Shown here one piece after another: positions 34,779 through 47,300 of a stretch of DNA of 64,000 nucleotides. The notes under the pieces were generated by a model that saw nothing but the letters and a program-made list of their open reading frames with translations, searched no databases and was not told the origin of the DNA. Location of the stretch: positions 17,986,592-18,050,591 of the forward strand of contig JAMKCF010000007.1 of assembly GCA_023634235.1 (NCBI GenBank). The letters run 5' to 3'. Position 1 is the stretch's first letter, and each line of letters opens with the position of its first letter. The translations under genes and the position numbers were made by a program. Origin of the DNA: Pisaster brevispinus (taxonomy: Eukaryota; Echinodermata; Asteroidea; Forcipulatida; Asteriidae).

Positions 34779-35127
34779 ATTCAATTCAATTCAACTCTAC
34801 ATTTAAGTCCATATTATTGCAAAATTAACATACACTTATTTAAACAGATGGTCTATTGAACAAAGATGTATAAAGAACTGCTAGAATAATAATTAAATGA
34901 GACACAAGGAAAAAAAGAGGCAAATATGGAGGCATATTCAAAAGACAAAGTCTAATGTATAGAAATGCCTTGTAAACAAAATACTGGACTACAGAACAGA
35001 ACTTAAGTTACAACAGAACGACAGACAAGGACGAAACAGGACAAACAAACAAAGAAAGCGCTACTTAACGAGCTGGGACGGAACAAGAGGGTAAACCATA
35101 ACTAGAAACTCAAAAAGGTGAAGGATG
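34779..35127 (-). repeat. Dispersed repeat A, copy 2 (inverted)
   Basis: Reverse complement of 4537-4896, starting with the (AATTC)n tract and ending in GGTGAAGGATG. High similarity indicates more recent activity than repeat B. Confidence 0.88.
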
Positions 35128-35610
35128 AAAAAAGAGAAGAAGCTACTCAAGATAACTAAAAACAATATATTTCTTGTAAGAGCTCTTAAAACCTGCGGTT
35201 ACTGTCCGGAGAGTGCCTCTGAATTTGAAATAGTTTGAGAAATAATTTTTCATCAGACCGCAAGAGTCCGATAAAACAATTTTCTTTATACACTTCTTTA
35301 AAATGTTGCTTAATGTTGTATCGAGGATCCAGTGCATCAAGAATCAACATTTGGTGATAAATCCTGATCCGCTTTGGAGATGGCGACCAATGATTTGGAA
35401 GTTCAACCGGGGTCGTTTCCATTGCGTTTCAGACTACACCTCATCCACAGATTATCATTCAAAATAATTAGGTCACCTGAATTTATACTTTGGGATTACT
35501 GAAAAAAATTTCACTTGGGAAACTAGCTCTCAAAGTTTGCGACTCGAACCTGAAATCCTGGATCCGCCCTAACCGAAAAGGCAACAAAGGCCGCATGAAT
35601 TGTGAGGGAT
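35128..35610 (-). other. Open frame of unknown meaning
   Basis: On the minus strand a 78-codon frame (35422-35186) reads LDALDPRYNIKQHFKEVY and similar, protein-like in composition, and abuts repeat A. It may be a transposon coding remnant. No family recognised and no splice framework. Confidence 0.25.
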
Positions 35611-35617
35611 CAAAAAC

Positions 35618-35766
35618 GGGTTCCGCAACGATTTAATAGATGTTAATTTTGCATCGGGAATAAAAAATATTAATTTTGGTTTTACCCTTTATTTATTTAT
35701 TACCCTAAATTAATATTCTTTATTCCCGATGCAAAATTAACATCTATTAAATCGTTGCGGAACCCG
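35618..35766. repeat. Inverted repeat with about 45-50-bp near-perfect arms
   Basis: GGTTCCGCAACGATTTAATA at the left, continuing through TGCATCGGGAATAAA, is inverted at 35720-35766. A third partial copy of the inner part (TTCTTTATTCCCGA..AAATTAACATCTATT) lies at about 36007-36039 after the SINE. It looks like two SINE-associated tails facing one another. Confidence 0.8.
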
Positions 35767-35842
35767 CTGCTAAAAAATAAAAAAAATAATTTAAAAAAAT
35801 ATACATATATATAGAATTCGAACTGCCTCTAGCTACCGGGCA

Positions 35843-36000
35843 ATCTCGGCGGTCTAGTTGGTAAGACACTGCTCTAGATTTGCGAAGGTCGTGGGTTCGA
35901 ATCCCACCCGAGTAATATGCCTGTAATATTTTTTCACAGAACTCGGGAAAGTACTGAGTATACAGTGCTAACACACATCGGTGTAGGGTAAAACCAAAAT
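35843..36000 (+). repeat. tRNA-derived SINE, family S
   Basis: tRNA-like head with GGCGGTCTAGTTGGTAAGAC (A box) and GTCGTGGGTTCGAATCCCAC (B box), then a body with TTTTTTCACAGAACTCGGGA and GAGTATACAGTGCTAACACA. The tail matches 9700-9765 and, inverted, 51290-51375. The anticodon arm does not fold properly, so it is not a functional tRNA. Confidence 0.85.
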
Positions 36001-36374
36001 TAATATTCTTTATTCCCGAAACGAAATTAACATCTATTGTATAAAACGTTTATTATTCCACAAAAATGTAGACACTTTTTTCCGAGTGAGCTAAAAAAAA
36101 ACAGAGAAGTGGAAGAGTTGTAGTGTCTCCACATCAAAGCATACCAGGGGTTTCTTTTTCTTCTTTTTCTTTTGCTGGTTTTGGTTGGTTTGGGCGTGTG
36201 TGTGCCCTTACACATGCCAACTTACGGGGTATTTTTAACAATAGAACAATGCTACCCCACAAGGTTTTCTTTGTTCATGTGGTACCCCACAGAGGATTTC
36301 TTTAGAAAAGGGAATAATAGAACAACAATGGAAGTACCCCGTAACTGCGATATGTAAGGTTGAGTTTGTTTTCA

Positions 36375-36750
36375 CATTCAAACCGGGGACCTATAACAAA
36401 AGAGGACAATAGGGTCCCCGGTTGGGTAAAGGTCCCCAGTTAGAAATTGTGTACAAAACCAATGGGAGCTGTTGCCAAAAAGTTAGAGTCCAAACAAAAG
36501 AGGGACAATAGGAGGTCCCCGATTGGAGGTGTTTACACACTTGTGTGTGTGTGTGTGTGTGTGTTTGTATTGCCAACCTTCCGAGGACATTTTACAATAG
36601 GGACAATAGGTCCTCACTAGTCGGTTCTTTGTTTTCAGGTGTCCTCACTAGTCATTTGTGTACAAAACCAATGGGGATTGCTTCAATACAGGAACAACAG
36701 AAAGTACAATAGGTGTCCTCTAACGTATAGGAGTGCTGTACCTGGGTGTG
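36375..36750. repeat. Dispersed repeat D, further copies
   Basis: Two units with GGGACAATAGG, GGTCCCCAGTT and ACCAATGGGAGCTGTTGCCA blocks plus a (TG)n tract, matching 13830-14345. Confidence 0.82.
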
Positions 36751-37948
36751 TGTGTGTGTATGTAGTTTTTTTAGCACACAATGCTCTTTGCTTGGGCTGT
36801 CGTCAATTTTGGAGCAGTGTGCATTTTGCATGATGCTTCCAGAGCCGAGGTTTGGATAACAGTGGGGTCACCATAAGGTCATGACTCTACAAACACAAAG
36901 CCAGCATGGTACCTTGGCGTGAATTATATCGGTCGCTTATAATCACGGCTACGGCTCCAGCTTATCAGCCGTAGCATTGGGAATCCCCGTATGGGACAAT
37001 TTCAAATTAATTGCCAGAACTGTAGCCGGAGCCGAAGCCGGGTGTTTCGAAAAGGGTCACAGTTCGTCTCAAAGTGAAGGGATGTCATTTTTTATGATGA
37101 ACTATGTAATCTCTGTGGATGAACGTTAAGATAGTGGGATTCCAAAAATGGTTGATGGCCTGACGTTTGTCGGAATCTAAAGAAAAATAACAGCAGCAAG
37201 AATAGGCCTACTGTAATGGAAGCAATACGTGGAAAGATGGAATCAGAAACCACCACACACTGAAAAAGCCTGACAGACTCTGCTGTCAGGTCTATTTGGT
37301 GCATTTATATTTTGTCACGGGTATTACCTGGAAGATAGGATCCCGTAATGTATAACCGGTTCAAGGGTACGACAAAAATTAAATAAATATGATTCAATAA
37401 CGAATATGAGGTCGATAAATGACAGTCCGATCTTAATATATTTCACCAAAACCAATTCTCCAAATAGTATCGGCAAACAACAAATTAAGATGCAATCAAG
37501 AAGAAATAATAGCACAAGTCCAATTCACATAAAATATAAGATTTCACATAGACAAAGATTTAAATACAATGAAAATAACAAAAGGATAAATAAACTTAGC
37601 AGTATGAAGACTCTTGGTAATAGATGAACTCCACCGTACGTTACGCGACGCGACTCCGATCCACGCGATATCAACAAAAAGTTCAAGTGAAGAAAACCTG
37701 ACGAACCGACGAAACAAATCCAGAAAGCAACAGGAAAAAGTTCAATTGGTCAGATTTAAGAAGATACATCGAAGAATTGAAGACTAGAAGAAATTGTAGA
37801 CAAACAGGTACACGATGAAATGAAGAAACTACGAAGATAGAAACTATTGATGATGTCCAAACACCTCATCTACATCAACGGTCAGCAACTCGTCTTCAAC
37901 CCACAGTTGCGAAACTACATTAACACAAAGTAGTTACCAGCAAATCAA

Positions 37949-38054
37949 CCTATGGTTGAAATAAAAGAGTTGTTTGGTCTTAGCACATCAACAGTGGCGA
38001 TTCTAACAACAACTGCACCGTATTAGCTGTAAGACAGCTCAAGTCAGAATGCCT
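37949..38054 (+). repeat. Perfect 106-bp direct repeat, copy 1
   Basis: Identical to 39158-39263. The unit includes CATCAACAGTGGCGATTC, which resembles an LTR end followed by a primer-binding-site-like TGGCG. Confidence 0.9.
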
Positions 38055-39157
38055 TAAATAACAAACAAGCTTAAAATATTAAATAAACTATAAATAAACT
38101 AAAATAACTAACTAAACTCTAATAAAACCATCAATCATAATTCAACCAAAGTGAACAATACCCTATCAACTTAGGAAAATGCAAAATAAAGAAAAAACAA
38201 AAGAGCCATAAAGTTCAATGCACTCAAAGAAACTTCACTATTGCAGTGCTCAGTGTTGCCTTAGTAACCATTCACACACAGTGTATGTACACTCTGACCA
38301 AATGACCATGAATGAAACTCTATACTATGACTAAGAACAAAGTAATTGTTAACAAGTCAATAACCCTCAAAAGAACTAACTTCAATCAACAACATGAAAA
38401 TGAAGCAAAGCAGAATATTAACTGAACCTTATGAAATCATTTCCTAAACAAAATATGGAAGTCCCTATGAAATTCCATAAGAAAAGTCTACCAAGGTGAA
38501 AATATGTTTAATATTCTCAACAAAACTTAGCAAAGAAATGTCTGAGCAATATTAAATTCCATACTTCTCATAAATGAAATAGTCATGCTGTATGACCAAT
38601 CTGAATCTAGCATGTTACAATGATAACGAAAACATAAGCATATCTATATTGGCTGTAGTCATGATCTATAACTCCAAAACTAAGCACAAGTAAATCCAAT
38701 AAATGTGACTAAATATCAAAACAATCAATATAAGAAACTCTCTATAAAACTTGGCTAGAAATGATATCAATCTCTTGCAAATAAATTCATGATGTGAAAC
38801 CATAAATTATAAATTATCATTAAAAACTCTCAAAATCAAAGTTAAACTCATCTTAAACTATAAACCCTAAAATACTTCCTCAACCAGTCCTTTCCTCAAG
38901 CAACAAGGTAAAAGTTATATAAACTGATTATCATAAAAATACTAAAGAAGAACTGGATGTCGTAAACTCATGATCACATTAAATCTTCATTAGCTGTGAA
39001 AACTAATAATACGATAAATGCAACATTTTGGCTCAATCCATTCACTAGGAAAGCAAATGTTATAACCACTATAACTAATATAAATCAACAATGAATAACC
39101 CCTGAATATTACTACTGTACTTAGGTTCTTCTTAGAAAGATAGAATATATCAACTCT

Positions 39158-39263
39158 CCTATGGTTGAAATAAAAGAGTTGTTTGGTCTTAGCACATCAA
39201 CAGTGGCGATTCTAACAACAACTGCACCGTATTAGCTGTAAGACAGCTCAAGTCAGAATGCCT
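39158..39263 (+). repeat. Perfect 106-bp direct repeat, copy 2
   Basis: Identical to 37949-38054 with unrelated flanks on both sides. Identity over 106 bp in a region of otherwise old repeats points to a recent duplication or gene conversion. Confidence 0.9.
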
Positions 39264-39501
39264 AGCTGATTGCCAATAGACCCAATCTTATACCCATTCT
39301 TCCAACTTTCTAAGAAACCACCCACACAATCCACAAAGGAGAAACTTCAAGAACCAGTTAAGACAAGGAAATATGAGTTATCCTTGTTTGTTCCTGCTTA
39401 GGGAGAAAAGCATTAGTCATAATGACCCAACACTGTCTTAATGATGGGAATTAGACTAGCTCAAGTCATACCCAAATGGCTCAATTTTGGGGGGTGTGAC
39501 A

Positions 39502-41337
39502 CACAGTAGGTCCTTTTGTTGGTAAGCAGCTTGCAACAGCTAATTATTATGTTCTCATTTATATTGGGATTACACGGCTAGTAACGCAACAGACGATAGG
39601 GTTCCAGGCAAGAAATAGGTCTATAATAATAGGCTTGTGTTTTGCACCGTGTTGTCCTTCATGTGCCTGGGAGCTGTTTTAGAGTCACGATCAAAGCCAA
39701 AAGACAGATCGTGTTTTTTACTTAGTTAGCCTCGTTGACCCCCACTGTTAAACCCTGTACTCTCAACCATTAAGTATTAAAACACAATACCACATGTGTG
39801 CGTAGCAGAAGTGTGTTCAAAAATAGTTTTTATTATAACCTATAGTTGTGTAAACAGGTAGGCCTATTATGTTTGCGTTGAGCTTGTTCAGCGATAACGT
39901 CAACTTTTTACTGGGTATTCAGTAGAAGCAAACGCAGTGCTATTGAACATGCAGTTGAACTTGTTGAAGAATCAATCAATTTGAACACACTTGATGGAGG
40001 GATATTGTTGATGTTTATATTATGAGGGATGAGTAGACAATTGTGTCGTCAAGTTCTACATTTTATTGCGTTTTTATTTGCGTCTATAGTACAGTTTACT
40101 TATGAATAACCGCTAGCACGAACTTGGAGGCAAAATTTTAGGTCAATTTAAGTGGACACGGGATGCACCATTTTCTTCTTGGGGCACTTCTGGCCGTACC
40201 CCTTGTGGGTGCCCCCGTTTGAAATCTGGCATTTTGAGTTTCAAAACTACCAGAGTACAACGTTACATCTTATAAGCTTGGTTACAATTTCTACATTGTA
40301 ATAACTATTTTTCAATTGACACGTAGACAATGTAAGTTGTATTTACACTGTCAGATTTATGATGGCAAAACGAGAGCGCTGAAAGGGGGCTCGTTTACGA
40401 GACATGCTGGCTAAAAGTGCCCCGAGACAAAATGGTGCGCCCCTTGTGCCCCTAAATAGATACCCGATTTTCTGCGCTGACTGAGGTTTGCGTTTGAATG
40501 TTTATAGAAACAATATCTTAATGTAGTTTCACACTGACAGCACCTAAAGGTTAGTCTAAGACTAGACCCATACTTTAGTGTTTGTGTGCCCCCCCCCCCC
40601 GCGGCCCCGCCCCGAACGGCAACTATAGTGAGATTCAAGTGGGAAAGGGGGAGGGGGTTTCCACCCGAACCTTATTTTGCTTTATGATTGGGTGATCACG
40701 TTCATGAGGAAGAATTACCACTTTGTGGATGATTTGTATTCATTGGAAATGTTGCGATGCGAACAGAATACCTTTTATTTCTGAAGGACGGGGACGATCG
40801 ACTACCCGTACCAGATTTATTAAAACCATTAGTATACGTCTTATATGAACAAATTGACATTGTTGCTGTGTGTGTGTAAATAATGCCCTTGGAGTCCGCA
40901 TAATCAACGCGCAACGCACCGGTTGAGGTTGCACCTTTACCATCAATCTGAAATCAAAATATTGACTGTTCGTCTAAAATTGATGCAAAGTGATAAACGA
41001 CCTTCCTGAGTGGTCTTCATGCTACGGCCCACTGCACTTGAGAATTTCCGCGTCTTCGCGTGTTTTTATGAGCCGATATAAAATATCCACGGTTGATAAC
41101 GCTTGGGAATTTGAGAATACACAGAGTACAGCAATTTGTCCGCTCTCGGCTACTGTGCGCGACATAATCCCGTAGAGAGGGGCCGGTAGATTGACGTATC
41201 AAACGGCCGAGCAGACTGCCTTTGAAGTCCACCATATCAGCCGTCCTGGTGACCACACTGTCCCAACGCACCTATTTAGTGCTGTGCAGTTGCACTGCTT
41301 GTCGCCGCCTGCGTAACATCAGCTGTAGTTGAGCACC
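39502..41337. other. Upstream region of the ecto-5'-nucleotidase gene
   Basis: Contains an inverted pair (about 40159-40194 and 40408-40443; GCACCATTTT and GGGGCACTT blocks) marking a roughly 290-bp element. No CDS recognised. The promoter presumably lies within a few hundred bases of 41338, but no core element is clear. Confidence 0.45.
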
Positions 41338-44300
41338 ATGTTTCTCGATGCACGAGTTCTTTTTGTATTCCTACCTGCCGCCTGCTTAGCTGCCTTTGAC
41401 TTGACTGTACTGCACACGAACGATGTGCATGCTCGGTTTGAGCAGTTCAATAAGTACGGGAGTACCTGCAGCGATGAGGAGTCGGTGGACGGGGAATGCT
41501 TCGGCGGGGTGGCACGGAGGGTCACCAAGGTCCGGGAAATACGAGCTCAGGAAGATAACGTGGTGCTCTTAGACGGTGGTGACCAGTTTCAGGGAACCAT
41601 GTGGTTTTACCTCTACAAGGGCGTGGCCACGTCCCATTTCATGAATGCCATCGGATATGACGTCATGGTTTGTAATGTTTAAAATTAATTATAATGTTAA
41701 TTTTTGTTTAAAAAATAGCCCGAGTTCGAGATAGGCCGTTTTAGTTTTATGACTATTCTAGCAAGCTAGAGTACAGCTATTGCAGCGTACGTATACACAG
41801 TGCACATACTGCACTAGTTTAACAGTTGTGAAGTCAATATCTTATGTCAATATAGCTCACAACAGTCATCGGGCAATTTAATATGCTCAACCCTTCTAAG
41901 AATGTAAGATCCTTTATACGCCTGTTCATAAAAAATAAACACGTTGCTATGTAAGAAAAGATAAATAAAGACTTCTGAATGCGGTTGAAACCTTCGATTG
42001 AATTGAAACAGAACAATTTTAGTATTTGTCATTTTTTTCTCTGTGCACATTTTGTGCAGAATCAAAGCAAACCGGCTCAACAACCAATCGTATGAGCCAA
42101 TAATCGTAGGGAACCAACAATTATCGTGGAACATGAGTTGACAAATTCATGACGGTGTGATAGGATCATACTTTAGTAATTATCCCGACAAAATGTGTGT
42201 TATTTCTATCGAAAAGATTACTTTGGTAAGCATCTTCCGAAATTGTTTGTCCTGAAATGCTCCATTGATTAGAAATCAGGCAGAAAACCAGCTTAAATCT
42301 CTAAAACTCACAGGAGGCAAGGCGGGTTTTGGAGATTCAAAATTAGCTGTGGCTGGAGATTCGGTTGGTAACTGCGTCACTTCGCTATAGACTATTATAA
42401 TAATAAATATAATAATAATAATACTGAACATTTATAAAGCGCACAAATCCGCACAAAAACGCTCATGGCGCATACAGAGCAAACATGATCATAAAACAAA
42501 AGCAACATACATGTACATAGTAGCAAACAAGATGCAATCATATGATTTACCAATGGAAAAACAGAATAAGCATTTACACATGATCCTGACCATACGCGCT
42601 TTGCATGAGATGTGTTTTTAGCCTGTTTTTGAAGGTCTCAAGTGATGGAGAAGTACGAATATGATTGGGAAGTGCGTTCCATAACCGGGGAGCTGCGACA
42701 GAGAAAGCTCTGTCGCCCCAGGACCTAGATGATTTAGGCTCAACCAAGAGGAATTTAGCAGCTGATCGCAAACCAGACCGGGGTGGATTGTATAATTCAA
42801 GTAGTTCAGATATGTATAGTGGAGCTTGATCATTGAAAGCACGGTAGGTGAGAAGTAACAGCTTAAACTGGATCCTCAGATGAACGGGGAGCCAGTGTAA
42901 CTCACAAAGAACAGGAGTTATGTGCATGAAAGGCTTGGTACACGTGACAAGACGAGCAGCCATGTTTTGTCTCAACTGAAGACGATGAAACTGTGATTTT
43001 GAAAGTCCAAAAAGAAGGGAATGTCCTATGTCCAAACGAGAAGTGACGTAGGCGTGTACCAATTGTTCAGAGGATTGTGAAGTGAGATATTTACTAATTT
43101 TACCCAAGTTTCTGATCTTGTAAGAAGATGATTTGACAATTGAAGAGATATGTGAGTCCAGAGTCATTGTGTTATCCATGATGACACCAAGATTACGCAC
43201 ACATGGAACAGAAGCAATGGTTGAGTTTCCAATTGTATTTTTTATGTGAGGTAGTGATCTTATTGAGTTTCTGTTTTGAGCCAATGAGGATGAACTTAGT
43301 CTTGTTATCATTAAGATTGAGGTGATTTATCTTCATCCACTGTCGGATTTCTTCAACACATGCTTCCATACGTTTAATACAATCATTGGCGTCTTGTTGT
43401 GTTGCATCAAATGACAAATAGATCTGCGTGTCATCTGCGTAAAAGTGGTATTGAAGTTTATGCTTCTGAATGATGAAACGAACTGGTGATGTGTAGATGA
43501 CAAACCATTGTGGTCCTAGCACTGACCCTTGAGGTACAGAGTAGTCAAGTGCAACAGCCTCTGAAGAAAATTGACCAACACGCACACATTGTGGTCTGCT
43601 CTGTAAGTAGGATTTACACCATCTCAGGGCTGCACCTGTAATCCCGATGTTATTCTCAAGCCTGTGTAACAAGATGTTATGGTCCACAGTATCAAATGCA
43701 GCACTGAGATCGAGTAAAATTAGCGCAGTTATTTTGCCACTATCCATTGCACGCAATATGTCATTGTGAACACGCAACAGGGCTGTCTCACAGCTATGAT
43801 TAGCCCTGTAGGCTGATTGAAAAGGATCTTGCAGATCATATTTGGTAATCACAGACCACAAACGAGGTGAAACAATGCGCTCGATCATCTTCCCAAGAAA
43901 CTTCAAGTTTGCAACTGGTCTAAAGTTCTTGAGATCCTCTTTGTCAAGACTAGGCTTTTTTAAGAGGGGCCTAATGTACGCAAGCTTGAGGTCACTTGCA
44001 AAGATACCTGAATCAAGAGACTTGTTAATGATACTTGTTATGAATGGAACGATATCATGAGCACATTCTTTTAACAACCAATTGAGGCTAGTTTTGGCCT
44101 CCTCCATCATACTTTTGACCACTTGCCGCTGTTTACAATATTGTTGACGGTCCACTTCAAGTTTTGACCTGCGCCACATATGTTCAAGTGCCCTTCTTTG
44201 ACATTTAGCTGCTCGAATTTTGTCATTAAACCATGGTGTATTAGGTCTAATGATAACACGACGCGTTTTGGCAGGGGCATGTTTGTCAAGAAGGTCACTT

Positions 44301-47300
44301 AAAAGAAGTTCATACATCTTTACACATGTGTCCACATTATCATGTGTGAAGTCAATCAATGAAAGAGACTGAATGATGTCTTGACCAAAAATATTAAAGT
44401 CAATAGCTTTGAAATGACGTGTTGTGAGAGTCTTCCATTCTAGGGGTGGCTTTTGTAGCTCCAGATTACAGGAAACAGCCGAATGGTCTGATAGACCGGG
44501 GAGAACGCACACTCCAGACAAAACCGATTCACTCTCACGAGTAATGAGAAGGTCCAAGATATGTTCATGGATGTGGGTGGCCTCAGTAACATGCTGTTTC
44601 AACCCATAGGATGAAAGCAAGTTGACAAACTGTCGGTCATCTTGGTAGGGCTCCCTGCTCACACTGTGATACTGACAGTTCTTCTCATTCCTTTTGAGGG
44701 ACCAGACTACTTTTCTCCTTCCAGTCTCAGATCGGTTACATTGAGATGAATGGCCGAAAAGCAAAATGGCCGCACCGTGATAAAGGTCTATTAACGTGGA
44801 TGGATTCGACGTTCCTGTGAAAATACCGTGACAGTTTCAGCTGAAACTTTCACAGGTGACATATAGCCATGTATGACAGCCACGAATGGCGCTATATTGT
44901 TTAATACGCACCCATGTGCGAAATAATGGAGTGATGGAACAATAGCATGACGTCACGGGTGAGGCTGTTTTTATTGTATCTTTGTTAAAAATCAGTCCTT
45001 ACGCTGGCAACAAATAAACAATCTATGACCCAACAATGAGGACTTCATAATGTAATCATCTTGTTGTAAAGTGGCGTCTTGACATTTCTGATCTGCAGAA
45101 TGTCTTTGGTTCAAGTCCCTCCCGTGGTACTTTAAATTGTTTTGTCATTCAGGTGGGACATAAAGCCGTAGGTCCCGTTCTAGGGTTGGTAGTGCACGTA
45201 AAAATAAACCCAGAAGAGTACGGGTTAACCCCGGTGTGTCTGGTGCACATAGCAAGCACCACCCTTGGGTTGCAGGTTACCTCAGGCTTGTGAGCTACAG
45301 TGATTACGTTCACTTACGACACGCCCCAATGAAGAACATTGTGAACAATGTTTTAAATGTTGGAGGGAATCTTAGGTGGGGAAAACATTGAGCGGAGAGT
45401 GTAAAACCTATATCGAGTTGTGAGATTGTGGTCCGAGATGGGATTCTGAAAATACAAGTTTAAGGATCGCATGCAAAGGGAGAGTCTGTTTGGAGCATTA
45501 CGTCACACCCTCCGTAACAATCCCCAGCGTTGACAGGAGATTTAAGCCGGAACATTTCTATTAGGGTTGACTGCTAAAGCAATTTTGTTTTCAAAATGTT
45601 GTAGGTTTTATTATATTATTATTATATTTTTTTATTGGGTCGTCAACAAAGCTTCATGCACAATCACGTGATTTTGCTTCTGCGTCGGCCTTTGACCTAG
45701 CGACACAACCGGATGATGACATTATAGGGCCTATAGTTCCTGCTAACAACGACTATATTGTAGAGAAACAATGTAAAGTATGTCTCCATTGTTACGATTT
45801 AGGCTTAGTGGTAGAATTCAAGTCACATGAGTTTTCGTGTTTTATGAAATGAGACGGAAGTAATAATCTTGTATTTTATATGTATCTCAGCCGTCTAAGC
45901 ATTAGGGTGCCTGTTATAATCGCTCATTATTTGCTGTTTGAAACTTTACAAAATACTGGCAAACAAGCTTGTTTAGTTAGCAAACGTCCATTTGAGACAA
46001 GATCCGGGATTCCAAGGACGAGTAATAATCACATTAAACGCTGGTGATTTTGTTGACGTCGCACAACACATCAATTGGAAACTCAAGATGACGAAATTTT
46101 CTGACATACCGAGTGTGGGTAAAGTGTGTGTTCAGACGGACCAGTATGAGGCTAAATTTATTTTTTCCAGATGATATTGCCAACCCCCCAATAATAGTTT
46201 GAATTTTTTAACACTGTTAGTCTAACCTTTTCCCCCCAAAAAGCTTATTATCACTTTGGTAAAGTAATCGTGACCTTTGTGGTGCATGCGCATTACCTGA
46301 AAGCCATTACATAACATTAACGTCTTTCCCAAACGATCATCCATCAATTACTCAGCGTAGAAATTATCTGAAATAATAGGGTTGGCCTCGTCGATTTGGA
46401 TTATTATAAGGCTACGGCCTTATCAAGATTACTCAAGTAGGGCCTACCGCACTTAGCCGATAAAATGCTATTAATAAAAGGGCTTCAGTGCAAATGAATA
46501 CCTGTCAGTTGAACGTGTCGATGATTATGCAAATCATATTACCAAGGACACCCACATTCGGAATCGGGCAAAATATATAGCAAAATCATCATGCAAGATC
46601 CGACAGGAATGTGATTCTACATCGATCCCCAAGTTGGGATTTTCTCCCTTGTGTTATTGACTTAGTTTCATGAGTTGATTTTTGTCTGGTATTCGTGCCA
46701 AGTAATCGTTGCGGTGCCATTTACAATCCTCTATAGCAATCAGCTCAGTGCAACTCTGTGTACTGTGCAGATGCTTTCACGCATTCTTTTTTATACATAA
46801 TCTTGCGTTAGTGTAAAAAAAAATACCTTGTCTGCTTGTAAATGGAAAAATAGTTTTAAAAACATCAAATTATCCCATTAAAATTTTAAAAACCCCAACA
46901 ACAATCCAAAAAGTCAAGAATTTAAATGGGGGTACCGGGGGAGGGGTCACGGACATCAATCGGGGGCGTGTGTCAATTGGGGGCACGGTTTTTTGTCATC
47001 AATATAGGTAGGCCTACAGTTATTCTACACGGACGCTGCCTTATTCATGTACAATACATCATGTTCATATACGCAGTTTTAGGCAGTGCCTGCGTAGACC
47101 TAGGTTGTTGAACAAAAGCCAAAAACCAAACAAGTCGCGAATAATGCCGTCAATATTCACAACTTAAGGCACAAGTCATTAATTCTGTCGTAAATATTTG
47201 CGTCAATATTCACGACTTCAGGCACAAGTCGTGCATTTTGTCATGGATATTAGCGTCGATATTCACGACTTTGTCATGAATTTAGTCAGGGTTATTGACG

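Larger units (their letters stand above)
37313..39501 (-). mobile_element. Possible solo-LTR-like AT-rich block
   Basis: The block begins TGTCACGGG and ends GGGGTGTGACA, so both ends have the TGTCAC/GTGACA inverted hexamer common at LTR termini, and base composition changes at both borders. No target-site duplication was seen and no gag-pol coding is present. It contains the perfect duplication listed separately. The LTR interpretation is tentative. Confidence 0.25.

Noticed and set aside
35843..35915. Functional tRNA gene
   Set aside because: A and B boxes are good, but the anticodon arm does not pair and a SINE tail follows.
41329..41337. Three extra codons upstream of the nucleotidase ATG
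   Set aside because: They depend on a TTG start; the ATG at 41338 is followed directly by a normal signal peptide.
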